Assembly: GCF_020783335.1 (NCBI RefSeq)
Contig: NZ_CP086068.1
Coordinates: 2,790,001-2,854,000 of the forward strand
DNA length: 64,000 bases
Direction of reading: 5' to 3'
DNA from: Mucilaginibacter daejeonensis
GTDB taxonomy: Bacteria > Bacteroidota > Bacteroidia > Sphingobacteriales > Sphingobacteriaceae
The position numbers were made by a program, and so were the translations under genes. Positions 54,978 to 62,761 of the stretch are shown piece after piece. The stretch's first letter is position 1. Every line of letters starts with the position of its first letter. The notes beneath the pieces are model-generated. The model saw nothing but the letters and a program-made list of their open reading frames with translations. It searched no databases and was not told the DNA's origin.

Positions 54978-55367
54978 TTAACGGCCCCGCTCATCAAACA
55001 CATCTATTGGATGCAGAAATGGACTGTGTGCGGTAAAGAGACCTGCACTAAGCGAAACCAGCCCCATCGATACATATGGCCACCACGTCATCACGTAAAA
55101 ATGATAGATGAAGGGCGCCATGATCAGGATCACTCCCACAACCATGTCCAGGAACAGGTGCAATTGCATGGGAAACACCTTGACGATGCCCACCTGGTGC
55201 TTACTAAAAAACGCCATGACCAGTTGCATAGAACCGAATACGACCGGCAAAAAGATGGCCGCGCCACCGTATTTATATGCACCGGTGATCCATGGCAGTG
55301 CGGTGATCAGTACACCGCCTATCACATCCAATATAGCATGTGCCCAAAGAGGAATAAAGGTCTTCAT
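54978..55367 (-). CDS. SPW-repeat membrane protein
   Basis: A 129-residue integral membrane protein with four hydrophobic helices in two SPW-like halves: WAHAILDVIGGVLITALPWITG and FPMQLHLFLDMVVGVILIMAPF, each with a Leu-His/Leu-Asp and Pro-Trp or Ala-Pro step. SPW proteins are small and of unknown function, often in stress gene groups. A hairpin at 55384-55405 separates it from the catalase. A plus-strand paralogue is at 57698-58045. Confidence 0.78.
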   Translation of the reverse strand: MKTFIPLWAHAILDVIGGVLITALPWITGAYKYGGAAIFLPVVFGSMQLVMAFFSKHQVGIVKVFPMQLHLFLDMVVGVILIMAPFIYHFYVMTWWPYVSMGLVSLSAGLFTAHSPFLHPIDVFDERGR

Positions 55368-55383
55368 ATTTTGGGGTTAAATA

Positions 55384-55405
55384 GGGGGCCATAGTTATGG
55401 CCCCC
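55384..55405 (-). terminator. Hairpin after the manganese catalase
   Basis: GGGGGCCAT and ATGGCCCCC form a perfect nine-base stem with a four-base loop, 26 bases past the catalase stop and 17 bases before the SPW start. The T-run on the minus strand is poor (CTATTT), so it may end transcription only partly or protect mRNA ends. Confidence 0.6.
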
Positions 55406-55430
55406 ATTTCACTATTCAACTAAACTATAC

Positions 55431-56312
55431 CTATGGAAGAACAGTATCTTTAATATTTTCGAGTATTCCTTTATCAGTTCCGCCCTGCATTTGCTGGCTT
55501 TGCGCATGTCCTTGCGGATCAGGCGGACCAAGCACAGGTTCCTGACCATGTGGCATGGCTTGTACGTAGCTAAATTCGCCTTTGCCATCTATAGAGGGTC
55601 CGCTTACCCAGCGGGCGTCAGGAGGTGTCTGTTTTTCGATATTGGTGGATATGAATTGATATTCGAACTGACTGACCTGCTCACTCAGCGGGAAGGTGTT
55701 GGGAATAGGCAGGTTGGCGTTCACGCCACCAAGATCTTCCAATACGGCCAGCCACTGGTTCTGGTGCATGGTATCGCGTGCGATCAGGAAGGCAAGCATG
55801 TCTTTCATCCCTGCATCATCGGTCAACTCCCACAGTCGTGTGGCCAAAACTCGACCCGTAGATTCGGCCATTACGTTGGCATACATATCAGCGGCTATGT
55901 TACCACTGCCCACTACCCATGAACCATTGAATGGAACGCCATTGCTATCTACCGCCATGGCCGCTAAACCAGATGATAGCACATGCCTTGGGTCCATACC
56001 GCCCAGTATGCTTCCTACAATAGGGTTCTCCCCTGCTACTTTGTCCTTTAATTCGTTGGTGGCACCTTCCAGGTTAAGCGCTACCGCGGTGCTGAGCATC
56101 TCTATGTGCGATATCTCCTCGGTACCGGTATCCAGCAGCATGTCGCGATACTTGTTCGGCCCGCGGGCACCCCAGGCCTGGAACAGGTATTGTAAACACA
56201 CTCTGATCTCGCCCTCGATGCCACCTATGGCTTGTTGAAGCAGTTTTGCGAATGCCGGGTTAGGCTTGTCTACTCGTACAGTGTACTGTAGCTTGTTGTC
56301 ATGATAGAACAT
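55431..56312 (-). CDS. Manganese catalase
   Basis: A 293-residue dimanganese catalase that breaks down hydrogen peroxide in the cytoplasm. The ferritin-like core carries the metal ligands: GGIEGEIRVCLQYLFQAWG (first Glu), TEEISHIEM (Glu and His), MAESTGRVLA and RDTMHQNQWLAVLEDLG (second Glu/His pair). The C-terminal tail is Pro/Gln-rich. Length and motifs match the Mn-catalase group common in spore coats and in Bacteroidota. It is a single gene closed by a hairpin. Confidence 0.93.
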   Translation of the reverse strand: MFYHDNKLQYTVRVDKPNPAFAKLLQQAIGGIEGEIRVCLQYLFQAWGARGPNKYRDMLLDTGTEEISHIEMLSTAVALNLEGATNELKDKVAGENPIVGSILGGMDPRHVLSSGLAAMAVDSNGVPFNGSWVVGSGNIAADMYANVMAESTGRVLATRLWELTDDAGMKDMLAFLIARDTMHQNQWLAVLEDLGGVNANLPIPNTFPLSEQVSQFEYQFISTNIEKQTPPDARWVSGPSIDGKGEFSYVQAMPHGQEPVLGPPDPQGHAQSQQMQGGTDKGILENIKDTVLP

Positions 56313-56637
56313 ACTTGTAGTATTTATTGATGAACGTTAATGTTGCTTTCCTCAATTGAACAGCAAGTATGGAAGTGACCTTAAAGACTCAATAAATGGT
56401 CACGTGTGGAGCGTTAAATATAGTGGAACAACCTCATTCGGGTGGCCTTTGTTTTAATTATTAATTAAATTTCTTTGAACGATCATTTACATCTCAAAAA
56501 TATTTCTTGCTTAAAACCAACCGCCCACCTGACCGTTGATCTGAACATACCCGCCGTTCCACGCCACGTTCATGTGGTCCCTTGTTTCCGTTCGATCACT
56601 ACTGAAAGATCTTATATCCTTTAAATAACCGTACATC
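56313..56637. other. Divergent gap between catalase and cyanophycinase
   Basis: The two genes diverge across 325 bases. The centre is AT-rich (about 56440-56510), consistent with back-to-back promoters, but no element matches the Bacteroidota consensus well. I see no gene, repeat or structured RNA. Confidence 0.5.
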
Positions 56638-57471
56638 ATGAACGATAACAACTTATGCCCTGTGCCCAAAGGCACGCTTTTGATCATTGGCGGACACGAA
56701 GCCAAAGGCACCGACCGGGCCGAACCATTTATTCTGGAAACGTTCGTGAAGCTGGCCGGTGGCGAGCACGCGATCAGTGAAGTGGTCACCACCGCCTCAG
56801 CCGAAGGTGAAGGGTCATTTGAACCGTATGCTGAGCTATTTCGAAAATTGGGTGCGAGCAGTGTAGGTCACATTCATCATGACGAACCTAAAGATGCCCT
56901 GGGAAATGAATATCATGAACGACTGCAGGCGGCAACAGGTGTCTTCTTTTCAGGTGGCGACCAGCTCAAGCTGACGTCAATATATGGCGGTACACCCTTG
57001 CTGATGCAGCTAAAGCAGCGTTATATTTATGACCCTTTGATATTGGGCGGTACAAGTGCCGGAGCCATGGCCATGTCGACCCCAATGATCTATGCCGGCA
57101 CTGACCAGGATCAGCTAACCGTTGGTAACGTGAAGATCGCCGTTGGCCTGGAGTTCCTGAAAGACGTTTGTGTGGATACGCACTTTGTGGACCGCAGCCG
57201 CTTTGTACGAATGGCGCAAGTAGTTGCCACCAACCCTACCAGTATAGGCATAGGCATTGAAGAGAACACGGCGCTGATCGTACGGGACGGAAAGGACTGC
57301 CGGGTGATCGGTACCGGTGTCATCATTATTATTGAAGGCTTTAGGATCACCCATTCAGATATCACGGAGGTGAACCGAAAAAGGACGGTATTCATTGATG
57401 ACCTGACCGTACGCATACTTGCTAATGGAAATACCTATGAGATACCAAAATTCGACATTCCGCATTTTTAG
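56638..57471 (+). CDS. Cyanophycinase-family S51 peptidase
   Basis: A 277-residue serine peptidase of the S51 family that cuts cyanophycin, the Asp-Arg polymer, to beta-Asp-Arg dipeptides. Signatures: LLIIGGHEAKG at the start, the FFSGGDQLKL motif, the nucleophile Ser140 in LGGTSAGAMAM, VCVDTHFVDRSRFVR, and GIGIEENTALIV. No signal peptide is visible, so it acts in the cytoplasm. No cyanophycin synthetase is in the window, so it may serve in recycling of imported or other isoaspartyl peptides. It lies beside the Mn-catalase. Confidence 0.9.
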   Translation: MNDNNLCPVPKGTLLIIGGHEAKGTDRAEPFILETFVKLAGGEHAISEVVTTASAEGEGSFEPYAELFRKLGASSVGHIHHDEPKDALGNEYHERLQAATGVFFSGGDQLKLTSIYGGTPLLMQLKQRYIYDPLILGGTSAGAMAMSTPMIYAGTDQDQLTVGNVKIAVGLEFLKDVCVDTHFVDRSRFVRMAQVVATNPTSIGIGIEENTALIVRDGKDCRVIGTGVIIIIEGFRITHSDITEVNRKRTVFIDDLTVRILANGNTYEIPKFDIPHF

Positions 57472-57697
57472 AGATATAGAGACTCTAACGCACCCTTAAT
57501 GTCACTTTGCTGAGTTTCTATAAACAAATTATCGATCGTTTAAAACCTATTTATTTCTTTATAGTTAATCAACATATACTTTCCGTATGCGCCGACATTA
57601 TCCATCCGGCGTTCCCTCTTATCCGTTGCGCTGTCCATTTGATCACCCGGCATACTCAGATCATTTATCTGCACCTATGCCTTTACATCGATCGTTC

Positions 57698-58045
57698 ATG
57701 AAACTGATCTCAACACGTGTACACGGAGTACTCGATATTATATTGGCTCTGGTGTTTCTGGCTTCGCCTTGGTTATTCGGTTTTGCCGACTTACCGATAC
57801 CTAAGTGGACCGCAGTGGCCGTCAGCGTGGCACTGCTCATTATGGCGTCACTCACCCGGTACGAACTTGGCTTGTTCAACATCATACCGATGCCTGTTCA
57901 TCTGGTCATAGACCTGCTGGTAGGAATAATACTAGTCGCCTCTCCTTGGATCTTAGACGTTACCGGTGGGCCCCGGGCTGTCTTTGTCTCGGTCGGGGTG
58001 CTGGAAGTCCTCTCAGCTGTAATGACCCGTAATCGCCGACCATAG
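57698..58045 (+). CDS. SPW-repeat membrane protein, second copy
   Basis: A 115-residue integral membrane protein. The upstream ATG at 57587 would add 37 residues without membrane or conserved character, so I start at the Met of KLISTRVHG. Two repeats are clear: VHGVLDIILALVFLASPWLFG and VHLVIDLLVGIILVASPWILD, both ending in the SPW triplet. Function unknown. It resembles the protein at 54978-55367 in plan but is on the other strand. Confidence 0.8.
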   Translation: MKLISTRVHGVLDIILALVFLASPWLFGFADLPIPKWTAVAVSVALLIMASLTRYELGLFNIIPMPVHLVIDLLVGIILVASPWILDVTGGPRAVFVSVGVLEVLSAVMTRNRRP

Positions 58046-58091
58046 CCCGCGACGGCATGATCACACCTTGAAGTCAAAAAAACGATGTAAC

Positions 58092-58442
58092 ATGAGCAAT
58101 GTAGTACCTATGCAGATCGTACGCAGCGAGCAGACCGATATGGTGATCAGCAAGTTGAGGGAATGTTTACCCGAAACCGCCACCATTCGCATTAACCGGG
58201 ATAGGCTGCTCTGTGAATTGAGGCACAATACCGCTTTCAAGCATCTCAGAGGTGTTATTAAGGAGGTACAAGCCTATGTACAGGCGATCAAGTGTACCGA
58301 ACTCGAGAACAAATATCTGTTCTTTTATTGCGCTAACAGCAAGAGATCCTTAATGGTAAGTATGCGCCCGATCTTTTCGACCGAACGCTCTCTCTATATC
58401 ACTGACCAACAAACCACTTCCCATGCAAAATTCAGGAAATAA
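58092..58442 (+). CDS. Uncharacterised small protein with LTE-type core
   Basis: A 116-residue cytoplasmic protein starting at the Met of SNVVPMQIVR; an ATG 24 bases upstream adds only a basic tail. It is mixed in composition, with RLLCELRHNTAFKHLRGVI and CTELENKYLFFYC as the most striking parts. No family recognised. Its end overlaps the next gene by 20 bases in another frame, which suggests coupled translation. Confidence 0.55.
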   Translation: MSNVVPMQIVRSEQTDMVISKLRECLPETATIRINRDRLLCELRHNTAFKHLRGVIKEVQAYVQAIKCTELENKYLFFYCANSKRSLMVSMRPIFSTERSLYITDQQTTSHAKFRK

Positions 58443-58611
58443 ACATCAACGGAAAAAGAAGAAGGACCTGCTGACCTTAAAAGATATCAAAGCGGGCGTG
58501 ACCACCTTTGGCGCAGCGCAAGGTCCGCGTAAGGCATTAGAAACACCTGAAGGCAAGAACAACGGTGCGCTTCCGCAGGCGTATGAGGACCAACAGCCTT
58601 ATCATCCTTAA
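58423..58611 (+). CDS. Small basic-to-acidic hydrophilic protein
   Basis: A 62-residue protein without hydrophobic segments. A basic start (NKHQRKKKKDLLTLKDIKAG) leads to a Pro/Gln/Asn-rich end. It overlaps the preceding gene by 20 bases. No family recognised; similar short disordered proteins accompany stress genes in Sphingobacteriaceae, which is a general impression. Confidence 0.5.
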   Translation: MQNSGNKHQRKKKKDLLTLKDIKAGVTTFGAAQGPRKALETPEGKNNGALPQAYEDQQPYHP

Positions 58612-58655
58612 CTAAATCTTGACCAACAACATCTAACATTTTAAATATCAACATT

Positions 58656-58868
58656 ATGAGCAATGACAATAACATGGCGCCAGGACAACAAAACTTCCCT
58701 TCCAAAGAAGATCCGCAGGGCAACCCGCACAGGCGATCAACAGAGGAGATCGTTGAAGGAGCCCGGACAGAGGACCAATTAGACGAATTTAAAAGCAACG
58801 CACCAAAAGGCGGCACAGAACATCATGAAGGTGCGGCGCCGGGGCCACTTCATCCCGAAAAAGAATAA
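58656..58868 (+). CDS. Small disordered hydrophilic protein
   Basis: A 70-residue protein rich in Asn, Pro, Glu and Gly (NMAPGQQNFPSKEDPQG, EGAAPGPLHPEKE) with no hydrophobic core. It begins 44 bases after the previous small gene and probably belongs to the same transcript. Function unknown; the composition resembles desiccation- or osmotic-stress hydrophilins. Confidence 0.5.
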   Translation: MSNDNNMAPGQQNFPSKEDPQGNPHRRSTEEIVEGARTEDQLDEFKSNAPKGGTEHHEGAAPGPLHPEKE

Positions 58869-59176
58869 GATAATCAGCACTATCAACGCTGAACGGCCAC
58901 GAGCAGGTGTTCCTGCGTCGGCAGTAAGCCTAACGCCCCTTGGTGGCGGATGATGCTTTTACTGGTAGCGGTCATCTTTTATTCATTGCCAGGGCTTAAT
59001 GATATACGTATGCCTGAACTTGGGTATCAAATAATGAAAACCTGCGCCCTGTTCTTGCGTTGAATGATAAGGTCCGGTATTAACGGACACACTTCTTATA
59101 CAGCCGCTCATACTAAACGCATTTTAGCCGTTCGAACACTGCGTTGATACATCATCTTATTTAAAAACAACGAACT
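58869..59176. other. Intergenic gap before the first alcohol dehydrogenase
   Basis: A 308-base gap. It holds a 37-codon frame (58950-59063) with a hydrophobic start that has no further support, and no clear promoter or terminator. Confidence 0.5.
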
Positions 59177-60328
59177 ATGTTAGCAATGAACTATCGTGGT
59201 CCGTACCGTATTCGTGCGGAACAACGGCCCATGCCTGAGATCTTACATCCGGAGGATGCGATCGTTAGAGTGACCCGAACCTGTATTTGCGGGTCAGATC
59301 TTCACCTTTATCATGGTATGGTACCTGACACTCGTGTTGGAATGACCTTCGGCCATGAATTTACCGGCGTTGTAGAAGAGGTTGGCCCAATGGTGCAGAA
59401 CCTTAAAGTTGGCGACCATGTGCTGGTGCCGTTCAACATCGCCTGCGGAAAGTGTAATTTTTGCAAGCAGGGGTTGTACGGCAATTGCCACGAATCCAAC
59501 CCGATGGCCACAGCTGTTGGGGGTATCTTCGGCTACTCCCACACCGCTGGCGGTTTTGACGGTGGCCAGGCCGAGTACGTACGCGTTCCCTATGCAGATG
59601 TTGGCCCAACGGTGATCCCGCCCGAAATGGATCCTGATGATGCCGTACTGCTTACCGACGTGGTACCAACAGGTTACCAGGCCGCCGAAATGGCCGGCAT
59701 CAAACCTGGCGATACGGTAGTGATATTCGGCGCCGGCCCCATCGGCATCATGGCCGCGCGTTGTGCCTGGTTCTTTGGCCCGTCAAGGGTGATCATCATC
59801 GATCATGTTGACTACCGGCTCGAATTCGCACAGCGTTATGCCAAGTGCGAGGCCTACAACTTTAAGTCATTAGGCGATCCGGTAGTGTTCCTGAAAAAGA
59901 CCACTGACTGGTACGGCGCCGATGTTTGTATCGATTGCGTAGGCTGCGAAGCCGAAGGCAATACACTGCAGACCTTGAGCGGACGTATAACACTGATGCA
60001 AGCGGGCTCGGCTATTGCCCTACAATGGGCCATTAACTCGGTCAAAAAAGGTGGTATCGTTTCAGTGGTGGGTGTTTATGGTCCGCCGTTCAACCTGGCT
60101 CCTATTGGCAACATCCTTAACAAAGGTATAACGCTGCGCGCTAACCAGGCTTCGGTGAAAAGGTTGCTACCCAAACTGATCGAACACGTTCAGGCAGGGC
60201 GGTTAGACCCTAAAGGCCTCATCACTCACCGCATACCGCTCGAAGAAGTGTCAGATGCTTACCGCATGTTCTCCTCCAAACTTGATGAATGTATAAAAAC
60301 CGTGCTGATACCTTCAGCTAAAGCTTGA
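59177..60328 (+). CDS. Zinc-dependent alcohol dehydrogenase, FDH-like
   Basis: A 383-residue medium-chain dehydrogenase. Catalytic zinc ligands are in CICGSDLHLYHG and GHEFTG; the structural zinc lobe has all four Cys (ACGKCNFCKQGLYGNC). The Rossmann motif is VIFGAGPIGIMAA, followed by IIIDHVDYRLEFAQ with an acidic residue suited to NAD. The long HTAGGFDGGQAEYVRVPYAD and CVGCEAEG loops match the formaldehyde-dehydrogenase-like, glutathione-independent group. Substrate is uncertain. A small conserved gene follows at a four-base gap. Confidence 0.9.
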   Translation: MLAMNYRGPYRIRAEQRPMPEILHPEDAIVRVTRTCICGSDLHLYHGMVPDTRVGMTFGHEFTGVVEEVGPMVQNLKVGDHVLVPFNIACGKCNFCKQGLYGNCHESNPMATAVGGIFGYSHTAGGFDGGQAEYVRVPYADVGPTVIPPEMDPDDAVLLTDVVPTGYQAAEMAGIKPGDTVVIFGAGPIGIMAARCAWFFGPSRVIIIDHVDYRLEFAQRYAKCEAYNFKSLGDPVVFLKKTTDWYGADVCIDCVGCEAEGNTLQTLSGRITLMQAGSAIALQWAINSVKKGGIVSVVGVYGPPFNLAPIGNILNKGITLRANQASVKRLLPKLIEHVQAGRLDPKGLITHRIPLEEVSDAYRMFSSKLDECIKTVLIPSAKA

Positions 60329-60332
60329 TAAC

Positions 60333-60815
60333 ATGAAAGATATTAAAGACCACACAGATATACCCGGATGGGGAATGGATGCCGACCCGGAGAACGAGCC
60401 GACCTATCCTATGAAGAATTACACCGGCGATGACCATAACCGCATCAACTATGAACGCTCTGAACAGCAGCCACCCACGGTGGAAATACTGGTGTCGACC
60501 GAGCGGCCCGCGATCACCAGGGTGTTCGGCACTTCGGCGCCACCATCAGGGCTGAGTGGCATGATCCGTAGGTATGCGTTCAAACACAGCGAGGATCGCT
60601 ACCGGCACTGGATACCGCTCATACTGGCCGACCGCATTAACACCATCGAAGGACTGATCGATGACGTGACCAAAGGACACATACCCAACGTGGCCAAGGA
60701 ACGCGGCTGGCGCATGGAACTCGAACATAACGCTAAGGGCTTTTTAGGTAAAACCTTACTGTGCTCACTCACCGCTACAGCTGTTGCAGTTTACTTATTG
60801 AATAAAAAGAAGTAA
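60333..60815 (+). CDS. Uncharacterised protein with C-terminal membrane anchor
   Basis: A 160-residue protein. The first 75 residues are hydrophilic (GWGMDADPENEPTYPMKNY), the middle is basic (GMIRRYAFKHSEDRYRHW, LILADRINTIEGLIDDV), and a C-terminal helix (TLLCSLTATAVAVYLL) ends in KKK. It lies between two alcohol dehydrogenases and is probably co-transcribed. No family recognised. Confidence 0.65.
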   Translation: MKDIKDHTDIPGWGMDADPENEPTYPMKNYTGDDHNRINYERSEQQPPTVEILVSTERPAITRVFGTSAPPSGLSGMIRRYAFKHSEDRYRHWIPLILADRINTIEGLIDDVTKGHIPNVAKERGWRMELEHNAKGFLGKTLLCSLTATAVAVYLLNKKK

Positions 60816-60840
60816 CGCTTTATTTGTTGATCGTAATTGA

Positions 60841-61908
60841 ATGCATATGAGTAAGATGAAGGCTGCCCTCAAGAACGAAAAGGGCGAATTCGATGTAGAA
60901 CAGGTGGACCGGCCCGAGATACCTCATCCTGATTGGGTGCTTGCCCGCATAACGGCCACTGGTATATGCGGAACCGACCTCAGACACTGGAAAAAGGAAG
61001 AACCCGAACTGGTACACAAGATCATGGGGCATGAACTTGCCGCCGAAGTGGTTGAAGTGGGAAGCGCCGTCACCAACGTAAAGCCGGGCGACCGCGTAGT
61101 GGTAGAGACCCTGCTGGGCGATGGCACGTGCGACTGGTGCCGTGTGCAGCAGTACAACCTTTGCCCCAACCTTTACCCGGTACGCATGGAGACCGTGTCA
61201 AGGGCCTTTGCAGAATACCTGATCGGACCTGCCGAAAAGTTTCACCTGTTGCCTGATCACGTTAGCGATGAGGAAGCCACTGTGCTGGATACCTTTTCGG
61301 TGGCCTTGCACGCCATTCAGTTGAGCGGCATTAAGCTTAATGATGTGGTGGTGGTGATCGGTGCCGGCCCCATTGGCCTGGGGCAGTTGCAATTGGCCAA
61401 GCTCAGCGGTGCCGATGTGATCATTACCGATGTGGTGGATCACTCGCTTGAACTGGCGCGTGAACTGGGCGCCGACCTGGTGATCAATTCTGAAAAGGAA
61501 GACAGCGCCAAGCTGATCAAAGAGTTCACCGATGGCCGCGGGGCCGACATCGTTTTTGAGTGCGCCGGAGGACCGTCAATGCCTATCACGCTACCTCAGG
61601 CGGTGTCATACTCGCGCATTGGCGGTAAGATCGTTATCGTGGGCGGCTTCGACAAGGGAGAAATATCCATTCCGCTGGAATGGCAAAAGATCCAAATGGC
61701 GCAGATACAGATCATCCCGAGTGCCAGCTATGCCTTCTGGGGTATCTATTCGGAGATGAAGATGTGCCTTGACCTGCTGGCTAAAGGAAAGTTGAACGCC
61801 AAAAAGATGATCACTCATAAGTTCCAGTTAGATGAGATCAATAAGGCTTTTGAGACCGCGCAGGATAAAGAACACACCGGAGCGGTGTTCGTTACGCTCA
61901 AGGTGTAA
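60841..61908 (+). CDS. Zinc-type alcohol/polyol dehydrogenase, incomplete structural site
   Basis: A 355-residue medium-chain dehydrogenase of the sorbitol/threonine dehydrogenase type. Catalytic-zinc motifs are GICGTDLRHWK and GHELAAEV; the Rossmann motif is VVIGAGPIGLGQLQLAK; the NAD-binding end is TDVVDHSLELARELGA. In the structural zinc lobe only three Cys remain (GTCDWC and QYNLC), and an Asp takes the place of the first. A start six bases later (MSKMK) is possible. Its role beside the first dehydrogenase is unclear. Confidence 0.88.
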   Translation: MHMSKMKAALKNEKGEFDVEQVDRPEIPHPDWVLARITATGICGTDLRHWKKEEPELVHKIMGHELAAEVVEVGSAVTNVKPGDRVVVETLLGDGTCDWCRVQQYNLCPNLYPVRMETVSRAFAEYLIGPAEKFHLLPDHVSDEEATVLDTFSVALHAIQLSGIKLNDVVVVIGAGPIGLGQLQLAKLSGADVIITDVVDHSLELARELGADLVINSEKEDSAKLIKEFTDGRGADIVFECAGGPSMPITLPQAVSYSRIGGKIVIVGGFDKGEISIPLEWQKIQMAQIQIIPSASYAFWGIYSEMKMCLDLLAKGKLNAKKMITHKFQLDEINKAFETAQDKEHTGAVFVTLKV

Positions 61909-61934
61909 AGCGCCTAAACATTTATTGGTCCGTA

Positions 61935-61972
61935 CAACAAAAAAGGCCGCTGATCAGCGGCCTTTTTTGTTG
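61935..61972. terminator. Perfect 38-base palindromic bidirectional terminator
   Basis: The whole of 61935-61972 is self-complementary: CAAC, an A-run, GGCCGCTGA, then its mirror with a T-run and GTTG. It lies between the plus-strand dehydrogenase stop and the minus-strand SDR stop and ends both. The core CTGATCAG recurs in the terminator at 41735-41763. Confidence 0.92.
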
Positions 61973-61982
61973 AAGTATTTGT

Positions 61983-62747
61983 TTAGATGATCTGCAACCG
62001 CGGCTTGATCTTCAATTCAACCACCTCGGCACGCTCAGGCAAGGTGACCGCAAAAAGGACGGTGCGGGCAATGTCCTCGGCTAACATCATCGCGTGTTGC
62101 TGCTCCTGCTTTTGCTGATCAGGCACCGATACGGGCTGCATGTCGGTACCTACCGCTCCCGGCTCGATCAAGGTGACCCTGATGCCTTGCTCGTTCACTT
62201 CCTTCCTCAAACTTTCAGAAAAGCCCTGTATAGCGGCCTTCGTAGCCACGTAAACTGAACTGTCCTTTTCCCTTACATCGGCACTCATTGAACCGATGTT
62301 AACGATGTGGCCATTCTTTTGCGGACGCATCCTGTCCAGCGCATAGTGGGTGCAGGCCAGGTAGCCCAGCAAATTGGTATTCACTACGCGCTGCCACTCC
62401 GTATACTCCCCGTCGCTGATGCCCTGGTAGGCTAAAGCTGCGTTGTTGATGAACACATCGATGCCTCCAGACAATTCATCAATGGCCTTGAATAATTCGA
62501 TTATGCCTTGCTCGGTCGACAGATCAGTGGCTATCCCATTCAGGCTGCCGGCCAGTTCCATACCAGCCACATCCTTCAACACATCGTCCAAATGCGCCTG
62601 GTCTGACCCCGCGATCAGTACATTGGCCCCTTCACTGGCCAGCAATAGCGCCGTTGCCCTGCCTATACCTGTGGTACCTCCGGTCACGATGATCGTTTTC
62701 CCTACTACACTTACCGGTGCGTACACCTGATCGTTACTCATACTCAT
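61983..62747 (-). CDS. SDR-family oxidoreductase
   Basis: A 254-residue short-chain dehydrogenase. Motifs: the NAD(P) glycine pattern VTGGTTGIGRATA, DVFINNAALAY, catalytic Ser in NIGSMSADV, Tyr-x3-Lys in YVATKAA, and VTLIEPGAVGTDM. It resembles the YdfG/serine-3-dehydrogenase-like clade with broad substrates. It is downstream of the toroid gene by 14 bases and probably shares its transcript. Confidence 0.88.
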   Translation of the reverse strand: MSMSNDQVYAPVSVVGKTIIVTGGTTGIGRATALLLASEGANVLIAGSDQAHLDDVLKDVAGMELAGSLNGIATDLSTEQGIIELFKAIDELSGGIDVFINNAALAYQGISDGEYTEWQRVVNTNLLGYLACTHYALDRMRPQKNGHIVNIGSMSADVREKDSSVYVATKAAIQGFSESLRKEVNEQGIRVTLIEPGAVGTDMQPVSVPDQQKQEQQHAMMLAEDIARTVLFAVTLPERAEVVELKIKPRLQII

Positions 62748-62761
62748 ATGTTTATGTTTAG

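Noticed and set aside
58950..59063. 37-codon frame with hydrophobic start before the first dehydrogenase
   Set aside because: It has mixed composition after the first 15 residues and no context or similarity; too weak to call.
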